Below, piece by piece: positions 32,152-40,584 of a stretch of 46,793 nt of DNA. Origin of the DNA: Lachnospiraceae bacterium (GTDB lineage: Bacteria > Bacillota > Clostridia > Lachnospirales > Lachnospiraceae); NCBI GenBank assembly GCA_021202635.1, contig JAJQCQ010000088.1:1-46793 (forward strand). Direction: 5' to 3'. Both the position numbers and the translations under genes were made by a program. The notes beneath the pieces are model-generated. The model worked only from the letters and a program-made list of their open reading frames with translations, did no database searches and was not told the origin of the DNA. Position 1 is the stretch's first letter. The number at the start of each line of letters is the position of its first letter.

Positions 32152-33171
32152 TTATTTCCTGCGCGCCTTTATCAGTGCAAAAACACTCTGCAAAACAATG
32201 AAGAAGCACAGCAAAGCCGCCACGGCAATGTTCGACCAGGAGCTCAGAAGCTTTCCGTTCGTCTTTACCAGAGTTGAGATCGTACCATTAATCAGAACGC
32301 CGAAGAAGGAACCAATGACGTTTCCGACGCCGCCGGTCAGCAGCGTGCCGCCGATAACCGCTGAAGAAATCGCATCCATTTCCAGTCCTGTCGCCTGCTG
32401 GACACTGCCGGTCAAAGTATTCATGCAATAGCATATCCCACCGATGGAGCAAAGGAAAGAGGAAAGCATATAAGCTTTCATTTTCGTTTTCTTCACATCC
32501 AGACCCATCATCGTAGCGGATACTTCATTGCCGCCTACCGCATACAGGCTACGCCCAAATTTCGTGTAGCGGAGCATCAGGAATATTACTACCAGGACAA
32601 CCAGCGCGATCAGCACATGCACCCTTATGTAGGGAACCTGCAGAACACCCTTGCTATTCGTATAGGCTCCAATGTTAAATGGCATATAAATCTTAATCGA
32701 AGCAATTGTCTTAAACAGTCCGCTGCTGATGGAAACCTGGTCTGTGCTGATGACAGCTGTCATGCCGCGTGCGAAGAACATACCGGCCATGGATACAATA
32801 AACGGCTGAATCTGAAGGTAACCCACAAGGAACCCCATCACTGAGCCGAACACCAGGCCAATCACAAGCACAAGCACACACAGCACGATGGAATTCCAGC
32901 CCCACCGGTCGATCCCCACCGCGAGAAACATACAGTCCATAGCAATCAGCGCGCCAACTGAAATGTCAATTCCACCGGTCAGCATGACGCAGGTCATTCC
33001 TGCCGCTACACAAAGCAGACCCGAATTCGTGATCAGAAGATTCAGAAACGTCTGGAAATGGGAAAATCCCTTACTGCCATAGATAATGCAGCCCGCCGCG
33101 TACATCACAACAAAGAGGGCAATCGTAATAAAAAGGAGCAGAGTATTGCTGTTCATTTTTTTTCTTTTCAT
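32152..33171 (-). CDS. yjfF: Sugar ABC transporter permease, YjfF-type
   Basis: A 339-residue permease of the branched-chain/ribose type (BPD_transp_2). It has about nine hydrophobic segments, the typical AAGMTCVMLTGGIDISVGAL (about 57) and the cytoplasmic loop GRSLYAVGGNEVSATMMGLDV. With the neighbouring permease it makes the heterodimeric channel of a galactofuranose-like importer. It starts one base after the stop of the other permease. Confidence 0.88.
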   Translation of the reverse strand: MKRKKMNSNTLLLFITIALFVVMYAAGCIIYGSKGFSHFQTFLNLLITNSGLLCVAAGMTCVMLTGGIDISVGALIAMDCMFLAVGIDRWGWNSIVLCVLVLVIGLVFGSVMGFLVGYLQIQPFIVSMAGMFFARGMTAVISTDQVSISSGLFKTIASIKIYMPFNIGAYTNSKGVLQVPYIRVHVLIALVVLVVIFLMLRYTKFGRSLYAVGGNEVSATMMGLDVKKTKMKAYMLSSFLCSIGGICYCMNTLTGSVQQATGLEMDAISSAVIGGTLLTGGVGNVIGSFFGVLINGTISTLVKTNGKLLSSWSNIAVAALLCFFIVLQSVFALIKARRK

Positions 33172-33172
33172 C

Positions 33173-34240
33173 TCAATGTACCCCCTTTGCTACTGTCGCT
33201 CTCTGCACGGAGCGTTTTCTTAAATACTCTCTGAACGGAGGTGCCTGAATCGCTACGATAATGATTACGATGATCGCCTTAAATACCGGCGCCACACTTG
33301 TGGAAACTCCCATCGCGTACATCGTCGTTGTGATTGCCTGAATCGTATAAGCGCCGATAATAGAACCAGCCAGGCTGAATTTTCCGCCACCCAGGCTGTT
33401 TCCGCCGAGCGCAACCGCAAGAATCGCGTCCATTTCGTAATTCAGACCGATGTTATTTGAGTCTGCGGAGTAGATACGCGAAGATGACACAATACCGGCA
33501 ATACCCGCGCACAGTCCGCAGATAATATAGCAGATCAGAATAATCCGGGAGGAATTCAGACCGGCAATCCGGGACGCTTTTTTATTGATACCGACGCTCT
33601 GCACATAAAGACCGAGAGCGGTAAATTTCAGCAGGAGAGCCATAATTAAAATACAAATCGCGGCAATCACAATCGGCGTCGGGATAAATCCAAGGTAGCT
33701 GCCGAAGATTTTGTATGCGTCATTTCTGACATATACAATCAGGTTGTTGCAGAGCAGAAGGCCGATCGCACGCGCTGCGGAATATAAAATCAGCGTTGCA
33801 ACCATGGGCTGAACGCCTAAATACGCGACCAGGAATCCGTTGAAGGTACCGCAGACACAGGCAATTGCCAGTCCGCCAAGAATGCCGACAATCAACGGAA
33901 CCGCCAGGTCATTCGTGGAAGAAACGCCATATCCGGCCAGCAGCATACAGCACATACACGCGGACAGAGACATTACGGAGCCTACCGAAATATCCGTACC
34001 TGCGGAGGCTGAAACAACGAGTGTCATTCCAATAGCCAGGATCGCTACTTCACTGCCGCGATTCAAAACGTCAATCAGACGACCGTAAAGCACGCCGTTG
34101 CGGATCGAAATTGTGAAAAAGTTCAGCGCAAAATTGCCATTCGCCACATCGTATACGATATTTACCATCATTACGAGGATCATACAGAAAATCGGCAGAA
34201 ACAGCCGTTTACTGGTCAGCTTTTTGATATTACTCATTCG
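33173..34240 (-). CDS. ytfT: Sugar ABC transporter permease, YtfT-type
   Basis: Permease of about 355 residues, same family as YjfF but separately encoded. Markers: AILAIGMTLVVSASAGTDIS, then VQSVGINKKASRIAGLNSSR and AVALGGNSLGGGKFSLAGS. Start placed at the ATG after GGGAGGTGGATCGA, which gives an 11-base overlap with the ATPase gene and therefore translational coupling. Confidence 0.88.
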   Translation of the reverse strand, partial: RMSNIKKLTSKRLFLPIFCMILVMMVNIVYDVANGNFALNFFTISIRNGVLYGRLIDVLNRGSEVAILAIGMTLVVSASAGTDISVGSVMSLSACMCCMLLAGYGVSSTNDLAVPLIVGILGGLAIACVCGTFNGFLVAYLGVQPMVATLILYSAARAIGLLLCNNLIVYVRNDAYKIFGSYLGFIPTPIVIAAICILIMALLLKFTALGLYVQSVGINKKASRIAGLNSSRIILICYIICGLCAGIAGIVSSSRIYSADSNNIGLNYEMDAILAVALGGNSLGGGKFSLAGSIIGAYTIQAITTTMYAMGVSTSVAPVFKAIIVIIIVAIQAPPFREYLRKRSVQRATVAKGVH

Positions 34241-35750
34241 ATCCACCTCCCGCAATCGCTTTCATGACGTTCTCCTGGGTCAGGTTTTCGGTGATCTCTC
34301 CAACCTTCGCGCCATCGCGCAAAACTTCCATTTTGGAACAGGTACGAAGCATCTCTTCAATCTCAGAAGAAATAAAAATAATACTCTTTCCTTCTTCCGC
34401 AAGCTGAAGCACCAGCTTCTGAATCTCCGTCTTTGTTCCGACATCAATACCGCGCGTCGGCTCATCGAGGATCAGAAAGTCCGGGTTGGTTGCCAGCCAG
34501 CGGCCAAGAATGACTTTCTGCTGATTTCCGCCGGAAAGCTGTTTAATCAGCGTCTCACGGCTCGGCGTTTTCACCTGAAGAACCTTGATGTACTCATCCG
34601 CAATCCGATTCTGCTCGCTCATAGAAAGCAAACGGAACATTCCTCGTTTTGCCTGTAAAGCAAGTATGATATTCTCGCGGATCGAAAGATCCTCAATAAT
34701 TCCTTCTGCCTTGCGGTCATCCGGAAGAAGTCCCATACCCAGCTGCATCGCATCTATAGGAGCATTAATTTTTGCTTCTTTCCCATTTACTTTCAGTGTG
34801 CCAGTCTGCGCTTTATCCGCACCGTAAATGACCCGCGCCAGCTCACTTCGTCCGGAACCAAGCAGGCCGGTCAGGCCCACCACCTCGCCTTTATGAATCA
34901 CCAGATCAAATGGCTTAATCGTCCCGGCATGGCTCAGGCCTTTCGCCTCGATCTCAATCGGAGCATTCGTAAAGTCTTTCGTCTCGTCTGTCTTAATGGC
35001 CGCCAGATCGTCAAAGTCCTTGCCCATCATGGCAGCTACCAGCTTCACACGCGGCAGTTCCGCGATCGGATATTCCCCCACCAGCTGTCCGTTTCTCAAA
35101 ACCGTAATCCGGTCACAAACCGCATACACCTGTTCCAGAAAGTGAGTGACAAATATGATTCCGACGCCCTGATCCCGCAGTCTGCGCATCAGTCCAAACA
35201 ATTTTTCTACTTCATTGTCATCCAGAGAGGAGGTCGGCTCATCCAGAATCAATACCTTACAATCCATATCCACTGCCCGCGCAATCGCGATCATCTGCTG
35301 CATGGCCAGAGAATACTCCTCCAGATTCTGCGTCACATCAACCTTCATATCCAGATCATTGACAATCTTCTGAGACTTCTTCACCATCGTTTTCCAGTCA
35401 ATCGCGCCAAATCTGGTCACCGGCTCCCGGCCAATAAACAGATTCTCCGCCACACTCAGGTTAGGACAGAGATTGACTTCCTGATAAACCGTTGAAATTC
35501 CCTTTTTCTGCGCATCCAGTGTAGAATGGTTCACGACTGCGCCATCAATACCATCTACATGAATTTCTCCGGCTTCAAAAGCATTGATACCCGTCAGGCA
35601 CTTAATCAGGGTCGATTTTCCTGCACCATTCTCTCCCATCAGTGCGTGAATCTCGCCCTTTCTAAGTGTAAAATCCACATTGTCCAGCGCTTTCACCCCA
35701 GGGAATGTCATCGAAATGCCGCGCATGGTTAGTACAACGTTATTCTCCAT
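34230..35750 (-). CDS. ytfR: Sugar ABC transporter ATPase, YtfR-type (two ABC domains)
   Basis: A 506-residue fused ATPase of the RbsA/MglA/YtfR group. The first domain has Walker A GENGAGKST (about 38) and Walker B VLILDEPTSSLD. The second has the degenerate P-loop GLLGSGRSE, signature LSGGNQQK and FLILDEPTRGID, a pattern usual in this group where one site is weakened. It energises import by the two downstream permeases. It is separated from the binding-protein gene by a strong terminator hairpin. Confidence 0.93.
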   Translation of the reverse strand: MENNVVLTMRGISMTFPGVKALDNVDFTLRKGEIHALMGENGAGKSTLIKCLTGINAFEAGEIHVDGIDGAVVNHSTLDAQKKGISTVYQEVNLCPNLSVAENLFIGREPVTRFGAIDWKTMVKKSQKIVNDLDMKVDVTQNLEEYSLAMQQMIAIARAVDMDCKVLILDEPTSSLDDNEVEKLFGLMRRLRDQGVGIIFVTHFLEQVYAVCDRITVLRNGQLVGEYPIAELPRVKLVAAMMGKDFDDLAAIKTDETKDFTNAPIEIEAKGLSHAGTIKPFDLVIHKGEVVGLTGLLGSGRSELARVIYGADKAQTGTLKVNGKEAKINAPIDAMQLGMGLLPDDRKAEGIIEDLSIRENIILALQAKRGMFRLLSMSEQNRIADEYIKVLQVKTPSRETLIKQLSGGNQQKVILGRWLATNPDFLILDEPTRGIDVGTKTEIQKLVLQLAEEGKSIIFISSEIEEMLRTCSKMEVLRDGAKVGEITENLTQENVMKAIAGGGSNE

Positions 35751-35797
35751 TTTTTTCCTCCCATCCAGGTCAGGGTTTGTTTTGCGTACAGATACCG

Positions 35798-35830
35798 AAA
35801 AAGGGGAGACCTGATGCTCCAGGTCTCCCC
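35798..35830 (-). terminator. Strong intercistronic terminator between binding protein and ATPase genes
   Basis: Perfect 11-bp stem GGGGAGACCTG/CAGGTCTCCCC, six-base loop, then TTTTT on the minus strand. Incomplete termination would give more binding protein than ATPase from one promoter. The stem can also protect the upstream mRNA end. Confidence 0.9.
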
Positions 35831-35911
35831 GGGAAATCCTGAACCGTTTTCCCAGATTATTTACGATAATATCCGGAACAGCAGACTGTACGCTGTTCTT
35901 CTAACGATTTA

Positions 35912-36931
35912 TCAATACTGAGCCTCAACGATCTCATCCGTAACAACCGTCAGCGCCTGCTCCTGCTCTTCGCCATCAACGGTCACTGTGATGCTCTCAA
36001 GGATGTCTTCGTTTACATACCAGTGCTCTTCCATGTATACAACCGTCTCCGGAGTCTCACCAGCCTCAAGCTGCTGGATAACTTCCTCTACGAACGGAGC
36101 TGCAAGCGGGTTGCACTCAAAATCTGCATTGATGTCACCGGACTGTACATACTCAAGACCAGCCGTGCATGCATCGAAGGAAACCAGGATCACATCGCCG
36201 TCAACGCCGTAGGAGATACCTGCTGCGGTCATAGCGTCCATCGCACCAAATGCTTCGTTATCATTCTGGCAGATTACTACATTGAACTGTCCCTCATAGG
36301 ACTTGATGTAGGACTCCATAATTTCCTGGCCGCCGGTCTGTGTAAAGTCGCCATCCTGAGAATCCAGGATCGTCCAGCCTTCTCTCTCTGCGATCTCAGC
36401 AAAACCATCCGTACGTCCGATCGCTGCGGAAGAACCTGTGGTGCCTTCGATAACCAGAACATTGATCTCTTCAATACCCTTCGCTTCTGCGTATGCTTTC
36501 AGCCACTCGCCGCAGGCAAGACCTTCTGTTGTGAAATTCGAGCCAACCCATGCAGCATATTTGTCAGAATCATCAATCGTACGGTCAATGACGATAACCG
36601 GAATGCCTGCATCTTCGCACTCGGTCAGAACCTCGTCCCAGCCTGTCGATACGATCGGGTCAATGATGATGTAGTCAACATCCTGCTCAATAAAATTGCG
36701 AACAGCCTCAAGCTGTGTAGCAGAGTCGTTATCGCAGTCTACAAACTGAAGATCATAACCATTCTCCTCGGTGAACACATCCTGGCAGGACTGTGTAGAA
36801 GCGGTACGCCAGTCAGACTCATGCCCTACCTGTGCGAAACCGATGGTGATCAGATCTTCGTCAGCACTTGCCGTAACGGACATACAAAGAGCCGCTGCCA
36901 TCGCTGCGATAACTACAAGATTCTTTTTCAT
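35912..36931 (-). CDS. ytfQ: Sugar ABC transporter substrate-binding protein, YtfQ-type
   Basis: A 339-residue periplasmic-binding-protein-like (family 4) protein. It has an N-terminal signal peptide (MKKNLVVIAAMAAALCM...SADED). The mature start TIGFAQVGHESDWRTASTQS and IIIDPIVSTGWDEVL resemble E. coli YtfQ, which binds galactofuranose. A Cys in the signal region (ALCMS) is not in a good lipobox. It is first in the operon, with promoter TTGACT-17-TAAATT about 50 bases upstream, and divergent from the GntR-type regulator. The real sugar in this organism is not known. Confidence 0.9.
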   Translation of the reverse strand: MKKNLVVIAAMAAALCMSVTASADEDLITIGFAQVGHESDWRTASTQSCQDVFTEENGYDLQFVDCDNDSATQLEAVRNFIEQDVDYIIIDPIVSTGWDEVLTECEDAGIPVIVIDRTIDDSDKYAAWVGSNFTTEGLACGEWLKAYAEAKGIEEINVLVIEGTTGSSAAIGRTDGFAEIAEREGWTILDSQDGDFTQTGGQEIMESYIKSYEGQFNVVICQNDNEAFGAMDAMTAAGISYGVDGDVILVSFDACTAGLEYVQSGDINADFECNPLAAPFVEEVIQQLEAGETPETVVYMEEHWYVNEDILESITVTVDGEEQEQALTVVTDEIVEAQY

Positions 36932-36982
36932 GATACAATTCCCTCTCTTTCTTAAAAGTGGTCGTTATTTGTTTCTGTCTAT

Positions 36983-37011
36983 AATTTATACAAATTTTAA
37001 TGAAAAGTCAA
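36983..37011 (-). promoter_or_regulatory. Promoter of the sugar ABC operon
   Basis: Minus-strand TTGACT (37006-37011), 17 bp, TAAATT (36983-36988), inside an A/T-rich block. An alternative -10 (TATAAA) overlaps at shorter spacing. GAGAGGG precedes the ATG at 36931. Confidence 0.55.
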
Positions 37012-37114
37012 TCATTTTTTATCCTTTTTATACAGTTTCAGCTTTTCTAACAATACAATTTTATTTGTTTTTCTTCCGAAAAAATACAAATTTTTATTTT
37101 TCTCCCTCAAAAAG

Positions 37115-37147
37115 AAAAAAGCGGGAATTTTTTTCGATTTATCCCGC
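37115..37147 (-). terminator. Terminator-like hairpin upstream of the sugar operon promoter
   Basis: Minus-strand stem GCGGGA/TCCCGC with an A-rich loop, followed by TTTTTT. It would end a minus-strand transcript starting between here and the GntR-type gene, and it overlaps the stop of the small frame at 37139-37276. Confidence 0.55.
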
Positions 37148-37276
37148 AATCCGTTCATTTTCTTTTGCCTTTCGAGTAGATTTTATCTCTGTTTCAGACT
37201 CTTTTTTTCTTGTAATTCTGCCCAAAGAAAACGGCATGATTCCCTTTGCAGCTTTTTCAGGTAATATTTTTTTCAT
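37139..37276 (-). CDS. Possible 45-residue basic protein or small RNA unit
   Basis: A frame starting MKKILPEKAAKGIMPF with a lysine- and arginine-rich second half, ending exactly in a terminator hairpin. AGAGG lies right against the ATG, too close for a good ribosome binding site, and no clear promoter was seen. It sits in the regulatory region between the sugar operon and its regulator. The 36932-37430 gap otherwise holds the operon promoter and an ATTAC/GTAAT inverted repeat (37314-37328) that may be an operator. Confidence 0.25.
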   Translation of the reverse strand: MKKILPEKAAKGIMPFSLGRITRKKESETEIKSTRKAKENERIAG

Positions 37277-37430
37277 CCTCTGATTGACTTTCCGAAGGAT
37301 TTCCGGCTATATTACTGATGGTAATTTCGAAAATACGATGCAGCCAGCATTTCCATGTAATGTTGCAGAAAAAGTGATACCTGATGAGGCACACGCAAAG
37401 CACCGGGATGTCCAAAAGGAGGGAAAGCCA

Positions 37431-38627
37431 GTGGCATTAAAATATTACGCAATCGCAGAAGCGCTCAGGGAAGAAATTATCCGCAGAGGCCCGCAGGGCG
37501 ACCCAAAGCTGCCGACCGAAGCAGAACTGATGCGCGTTTACCACGTCAGCCGTCAGACCGTGCGGCAGGCGCTGTCCGTCCTGCTCGCGGAAGGACTGAT
37601 CGAAAAACGTCAGGGAAGCGGTACCTATATCTCTCCATCCGTTTTTCCAAAAGCCGTTTCCTCCCGCAGCATCGCCGTTCTTGTGCCGGATGCCACCGGC
37701 AATATGGCGCCCTCTGAGTTTCAGAGCGTACACACAATTTTCCGCGAAGCCGGGTATTCCGTCTCCGTTTTCAGCACAGAAAACCGTACGGCGAAAGAAC
37801 GGGAAATCCTGTTAACCCTTCTGGAAAGACCCGTGCGCGGGCTGCTCATTCAGGGGGTGCGCACCGCTTTTCCCAACCCGAATCTTCCGCTCTACCGGGA
37901 TTTACTAGTAAAGGGATGTTCCGTCCTGTTTCTCGATGACGCATATCCAGATTTGAGAAACACATCGGTCCTTTCAGAATATGATTCTCGTACAAACGTT
38001 AGCGAACGGCTCCCGAATCCGGATACCTCCATTCTCCAGATTGCTTCTGACGACTTTGGCGGGGGAGAACTGATTGCGCGCCATCTGCTTTCACTTGGGC
38101 ATAAAAAAATTGCCGGGATCTTTCGTCTCGACAATATCAGCGGACACCGGCGGTACGCGGGCGTCCTGCACGCACTCTGTGAAAAGGGGATTTCCTTTGA
38201 CGATCGCAGCTTTCTATGGTATGACTCCCTCACAACGCCGATGCCGGATGCAAAGCTTTTGCTCTCCTTTATCCGAATTCAGCTGGCCAGCTGTACGGCT
38301 GTCGTCTGCCAGGAGGAACGGATCGCCGGCTGGCTGCTTCATGAGTTGAACAAACTGGGCGTATCGGTACCGCAGAATATCTCCATTGCTGCGTTTCGCG
38401 ATGAAAATACGGATAAGTCCGACACAGGCCGGATCACCTGCGCCATCCGCCCGGATGGAATCACATGGAAAAGCGCCGCCAGACTGCTGCTGTCAAAAAT
38501 AGAGGGGAAAAACGTCTCCTCCGTCAGACTGCCGATGGTGCTCCAAAATGGGGAGAGTACCGGACCTGCTCCTTCGCCGGAATGCCCCGGTCACTTCCGG
38601 CCTGCTGACCACCTCACGCAGCAGTGA
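37431..38627 (+). CDS. GntR-type HTH regulator with LacI-type sugar sensor (AraR-like)
   Basis: A 398-residue repressor from a GTG start preceded by AAAGGAGGG; the frame is open further upstream but without a ribosome binding site. The GntR winged helix is at about residues 1-70 (LPTEAELMRVYHVSRQTVRQALSVL, IEKRQGSGTYIS). The rest is a periplasmic-binding-protein fold (IAVLVPDATGN, ASDDFGGGELIARHLLSLGHKKIAGIF). This layout is that of AraR, which releases DNA on binding its sugar. It is divergent from the sugar ABC operon, which is its likely target. Confidence 0.9.
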   Translation: MALKYYAIAEALREEIIRRGPQGDPKLPTEAELMRVYHVSRQTVRQALSVLLAEGLIEKRQGSGTYISPSVFPKAVSSRSIAVLVPDATGNMAPSEFQSVHTIFREAGYSVSVFSTENRTAKEREILLTLLERPVRGLLIQGVRTAFPNPNLPLYRDLLVKGCSVLFLDDAYPDLRNTSVLSEYDSRTNVSERLPNPDTSILQIASDDFGGGELIARHLLSLGHKKIAGIFRLDNISGHRRYAGVLHALCEKGISFDDRSFLWYDSLTTPMPDAKLLLSFIRIQLASCTAVVCQEERIAGWLLHELNKLGVSVPQNISIAAFRDENTDKSDTGRITCAIRPDGITWKSAARLLLSKIEGKNVSSVRLPMVLQNGESTGPAPSPECPGHFRPADHLTQQ

Positions 38628-38648
38628 GGTTTCCGAACAGACATATTT

Positions 38649-39689
38649 TCAATACCCTCTCTCCTCAATCAGTTCTTCCGTGAGGGTATCCGGTGTGAAA
38701 TATGTCTCATCCACATAGGTCAGCTTCTGCGGCGTCTCCCCTGCCTCGATCTGCAGGATGATCTGCTCGACGCGCGGGCCATGCAGCGGATTGCATTCCA
38801 CATCCAGATTAATCTTGCCCTTTAGGCAGGCGGTCAGTCCGACGGTCGTCGCGTCAAAGGAAATCAGGATCACATCGCCGTCTGTTCCATAAGAGATCCC
38901 GGCTTCATCCAGCGCCTGGATCACCCCCAGCGCGGAATTATCATTCTCACAATAAATCACATCGATGTCTGTTGACCCGGCAAGGTATTCCGAAACCACC
39001 TCATAAGTCTTCGCCTGGGTGTATTCCCCCTGGAGCTGCGCGACAATCTCCCAGTTGTCATGCACCGCCACCCCCTCCTCCAGGCCTTCGGTCCTGCCAA
39101 GCTGTGAGGAAGCGCCCAACGTCCCCATCACATGGAGAATCTGAATCTCCTCGTCGGCTCGCCCCTGCTCCTCTAAGTATTCCTCCAGCCACTCTACGGC
39201 AATGTCTCCCTCTTCCTTAAAATCAGAGCCTACCCAGGCCGTATACAGGTCTTCCTCCTCCACATCCACCATCCGATCCACAACGATAACCGGAATGCCC
39301 GCATCCTTTGCTTCCTGAAGCACTTCATCCCAACCAGTCTCCACGACCGGAGCCAGCACGATATAATCCACCCCCTGCAGGATATAATTGCGCAGGGTCG
39401 TGATCTGATTCTCCTGTTTCCCCTTCGCATCCTCAAAATAAAACTCGTAACCGTTCTCTTCCGTAAAGGTGGTGCGCATGGATTCCGAATTCGCAACCCG
39501 CCAGTCCGACTCCGCACCCACCTCAGAAAAAGCAACCGAAATAAGCCCGTCTGAAGACTCTGTCTGGATGTCTACGGCAGCCTGATTTCCGCAGCCGGAT
39601 AGCATTGACGCCATAGTCATTGCAAGCAGGGCAGCCGCAGTTACCACGAATAATTTCCTTCCTGTTGTCCTGTTTTTCTTTCTCTTCAT
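38649..39689 (-). CDS. Second YtfQ-like sugar-binding lipoprotein
   Basis: A 346-residue lipoprotein with a lipobox (MLSGCGN, about residue 33). It is clearly related to the first binding protein: VAFSEVGAESDWRVANSES, IVLAPVVETGWDEVL, and ISYGTDGDVILISFDA are shared in place and wording. It has no permeases of its own. Because the gene follows a YesM/YesN two-component system, the protein may present sugar to the kinase, or feed the same transporter with a second ligand. It faces the GntR-type gene tail to tail with 21 bases between. Confidence 0.88.
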   Translation of the reverse strand: MKRKKNRTTGRKLFVVTAAALLAMTMASMLSGCGNQAAVDIQTESSDGLISVAFSEVGAESDWRVANSESMRTTFTEENGYEFYFEDAKGKQENQITTLRNYILQGVDYIVLAPVVETGWDEVLQEAKDAGIPVIVVDRMVDVEEEDLYTAWVGSDFKEEGDIAVEWLEEYLEEQGRADEEIQILHVMGTLGASSQLGRTEGLEEGVAVHDNWEIVAQLQGEYTQAKTYEVVSEYLAGSTDIDVIYCENDNSALGVIQALDEAGISYGTDGDVILISFDATTVGLTACLKGKINLDVECNPLHGPRVEQIILQIEAGETPQKLTYVDETYFTPDTLTEELIEERGY

Positions 39690-39719
39690 CCGGCGTCCTC
39701 TCCTGTTCTTACCCGGTTG

Positions 39720-40193
39720 TCAGCCCATTTCTGCTTTCTGAAATCGAATTTGCAAAGTCAGACCCATGCATTCTGCCAGCCGCTGCAAAGTTAAAATGGA
39801 CGGATTACTCAATCCTCTCTCAATTTTACTAATCTCAGCCTGATACATACCGGCTCGTTCCGCCAATTGTTTTTGCGTAAGCCCTGCCTTTTCCCGCTCC
39901 GCAGTCAGTTCAAAAGCCACTTCTAATATCGGATCTGGGCAATCTTTTCCAATCCGGACACCCTCCTCCCATATTGTTTCAGCGTCTAAGTCCAAATCAT
40001 CACTCCATGATATCCCATACCCCCCAACATCAATCTGTACAGCATAAAACAAAGGATTATTCTCTAGTATTTTCAACTGCGGATATGCAGAAAACAAATT
40101 CACTATATTATATTCTTTTATTGTTCCATCAAAGAAAGTCGCTTCAACCATCAGATCTTCTTTTGCTTTGATCGTTTTTATCTTATGTGCCAT
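39720..40193 (-). CDS. DUF2442-XRE antitoxin-like protein
   Basis: About 157 residues. The N-terminal DUF2442-like domain (residues about 5-75; TFFDGTIKEYNIVNLF, GYGISWSDDLDLDAETIWEEG) is followed by an XRE helix-turn-helix (ELTAEREKAGLTQKQLAERA, ISKIERGLSNPSILTLQRLA). Start taken at the ATG after GGTGAG; one four codons upstream is possible. It follows the DUF4160 gene by 36 bases. The pair is a known toxin-antitoxin arrangement, and the helix-turn-helix probably represses the shared promoter at 40528-40562. Confidence 0.82.
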   Translation of the reverse strand: MAHKIKTIKAKEDLMVEATFFDGTIKEYNIVNLFSAYPQLKILENNPLFYAVQIDVGGYGISWSDDLDLDAETIWEEGVRIGKDCPDPILEVAFELTAEREKAGLTQKQLAERAGMYQAEISKIERGLSNPSILTLQRLAECMGLTLQIRFQKAEMG

Positions 40194-40229
40194 ATTGCTC
40201 ACCATCCCTTCTGTCTTAAAAACTCTTTA

Positions 40230-40484
40230 TCATTCAATCGGAGACAAATACTGGAATTGCTGTGTTTCCCACATATGAAGCAGTTCTGAACCATATGTAT
40301 TGATAAATTCTTTTACCATTTTCTGTTTCTTGCTGTCAAGATCGCCTTCGAACATAATCCCATCCGGAAGAGAAAACATTCCGACACTGTCTCCGGAAAT
40401 CGCGTGTATATGTGGCGGATTATGTTCTTTTTGCCGCAGGTACATTTTAATAACAATCCCCTGAAATCTTGAAATCACGGGCAT
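40230..40484 (-). CDS. DUF4160 toxin-like protein
   Basis: An 84-residue DUF4160 protein: IVIKMYLRQKEHNPPHIHAISGD near the N-terminus is the family signature (segments at residues 10-32), with LPDGIMFEGDL following. The conserved NPPHIH is thought to be the active or binding part. AGGAGG precedes the start. It is first in the two-gene operon. Confidence 0.85.
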   Translation of the reverse strand: MPVISRFQGIVIKMYLRQKEHNPPHIHAISGDSVGMFSLPDGIMFEGDLDSKKQKMVKEFINTYGSELLHMWETQQFQYLSPIE

Positions 40485-40527
40485 TTTTTCACCTCCTCAT
40501 TTGTAGCACCCCGTTTTACTTGTCCTT

Positions 40528-40562
40528 GAATATAGTATATATCCTATATTCCGGAATGTCAA
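40528..40562 (-). promoter_or_regulatory. Toxin-antitoxin promoter with embedded operator
   Basis: Minus-strand TTGACA (40557-40562), 17 bp, TATACT (40534-40539), close to consensus. A perfect inverted repeat GAATATAG/CTATATTC with an 8-bp centre (40528-40551) overlaps the -10 and spacer, so a bound helix-turn-helix dimer would block RNA polymerase. Confidence 0.8.
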
Positions 40563-40584
40563 CCACAAATCAGGAATTCCTTTT

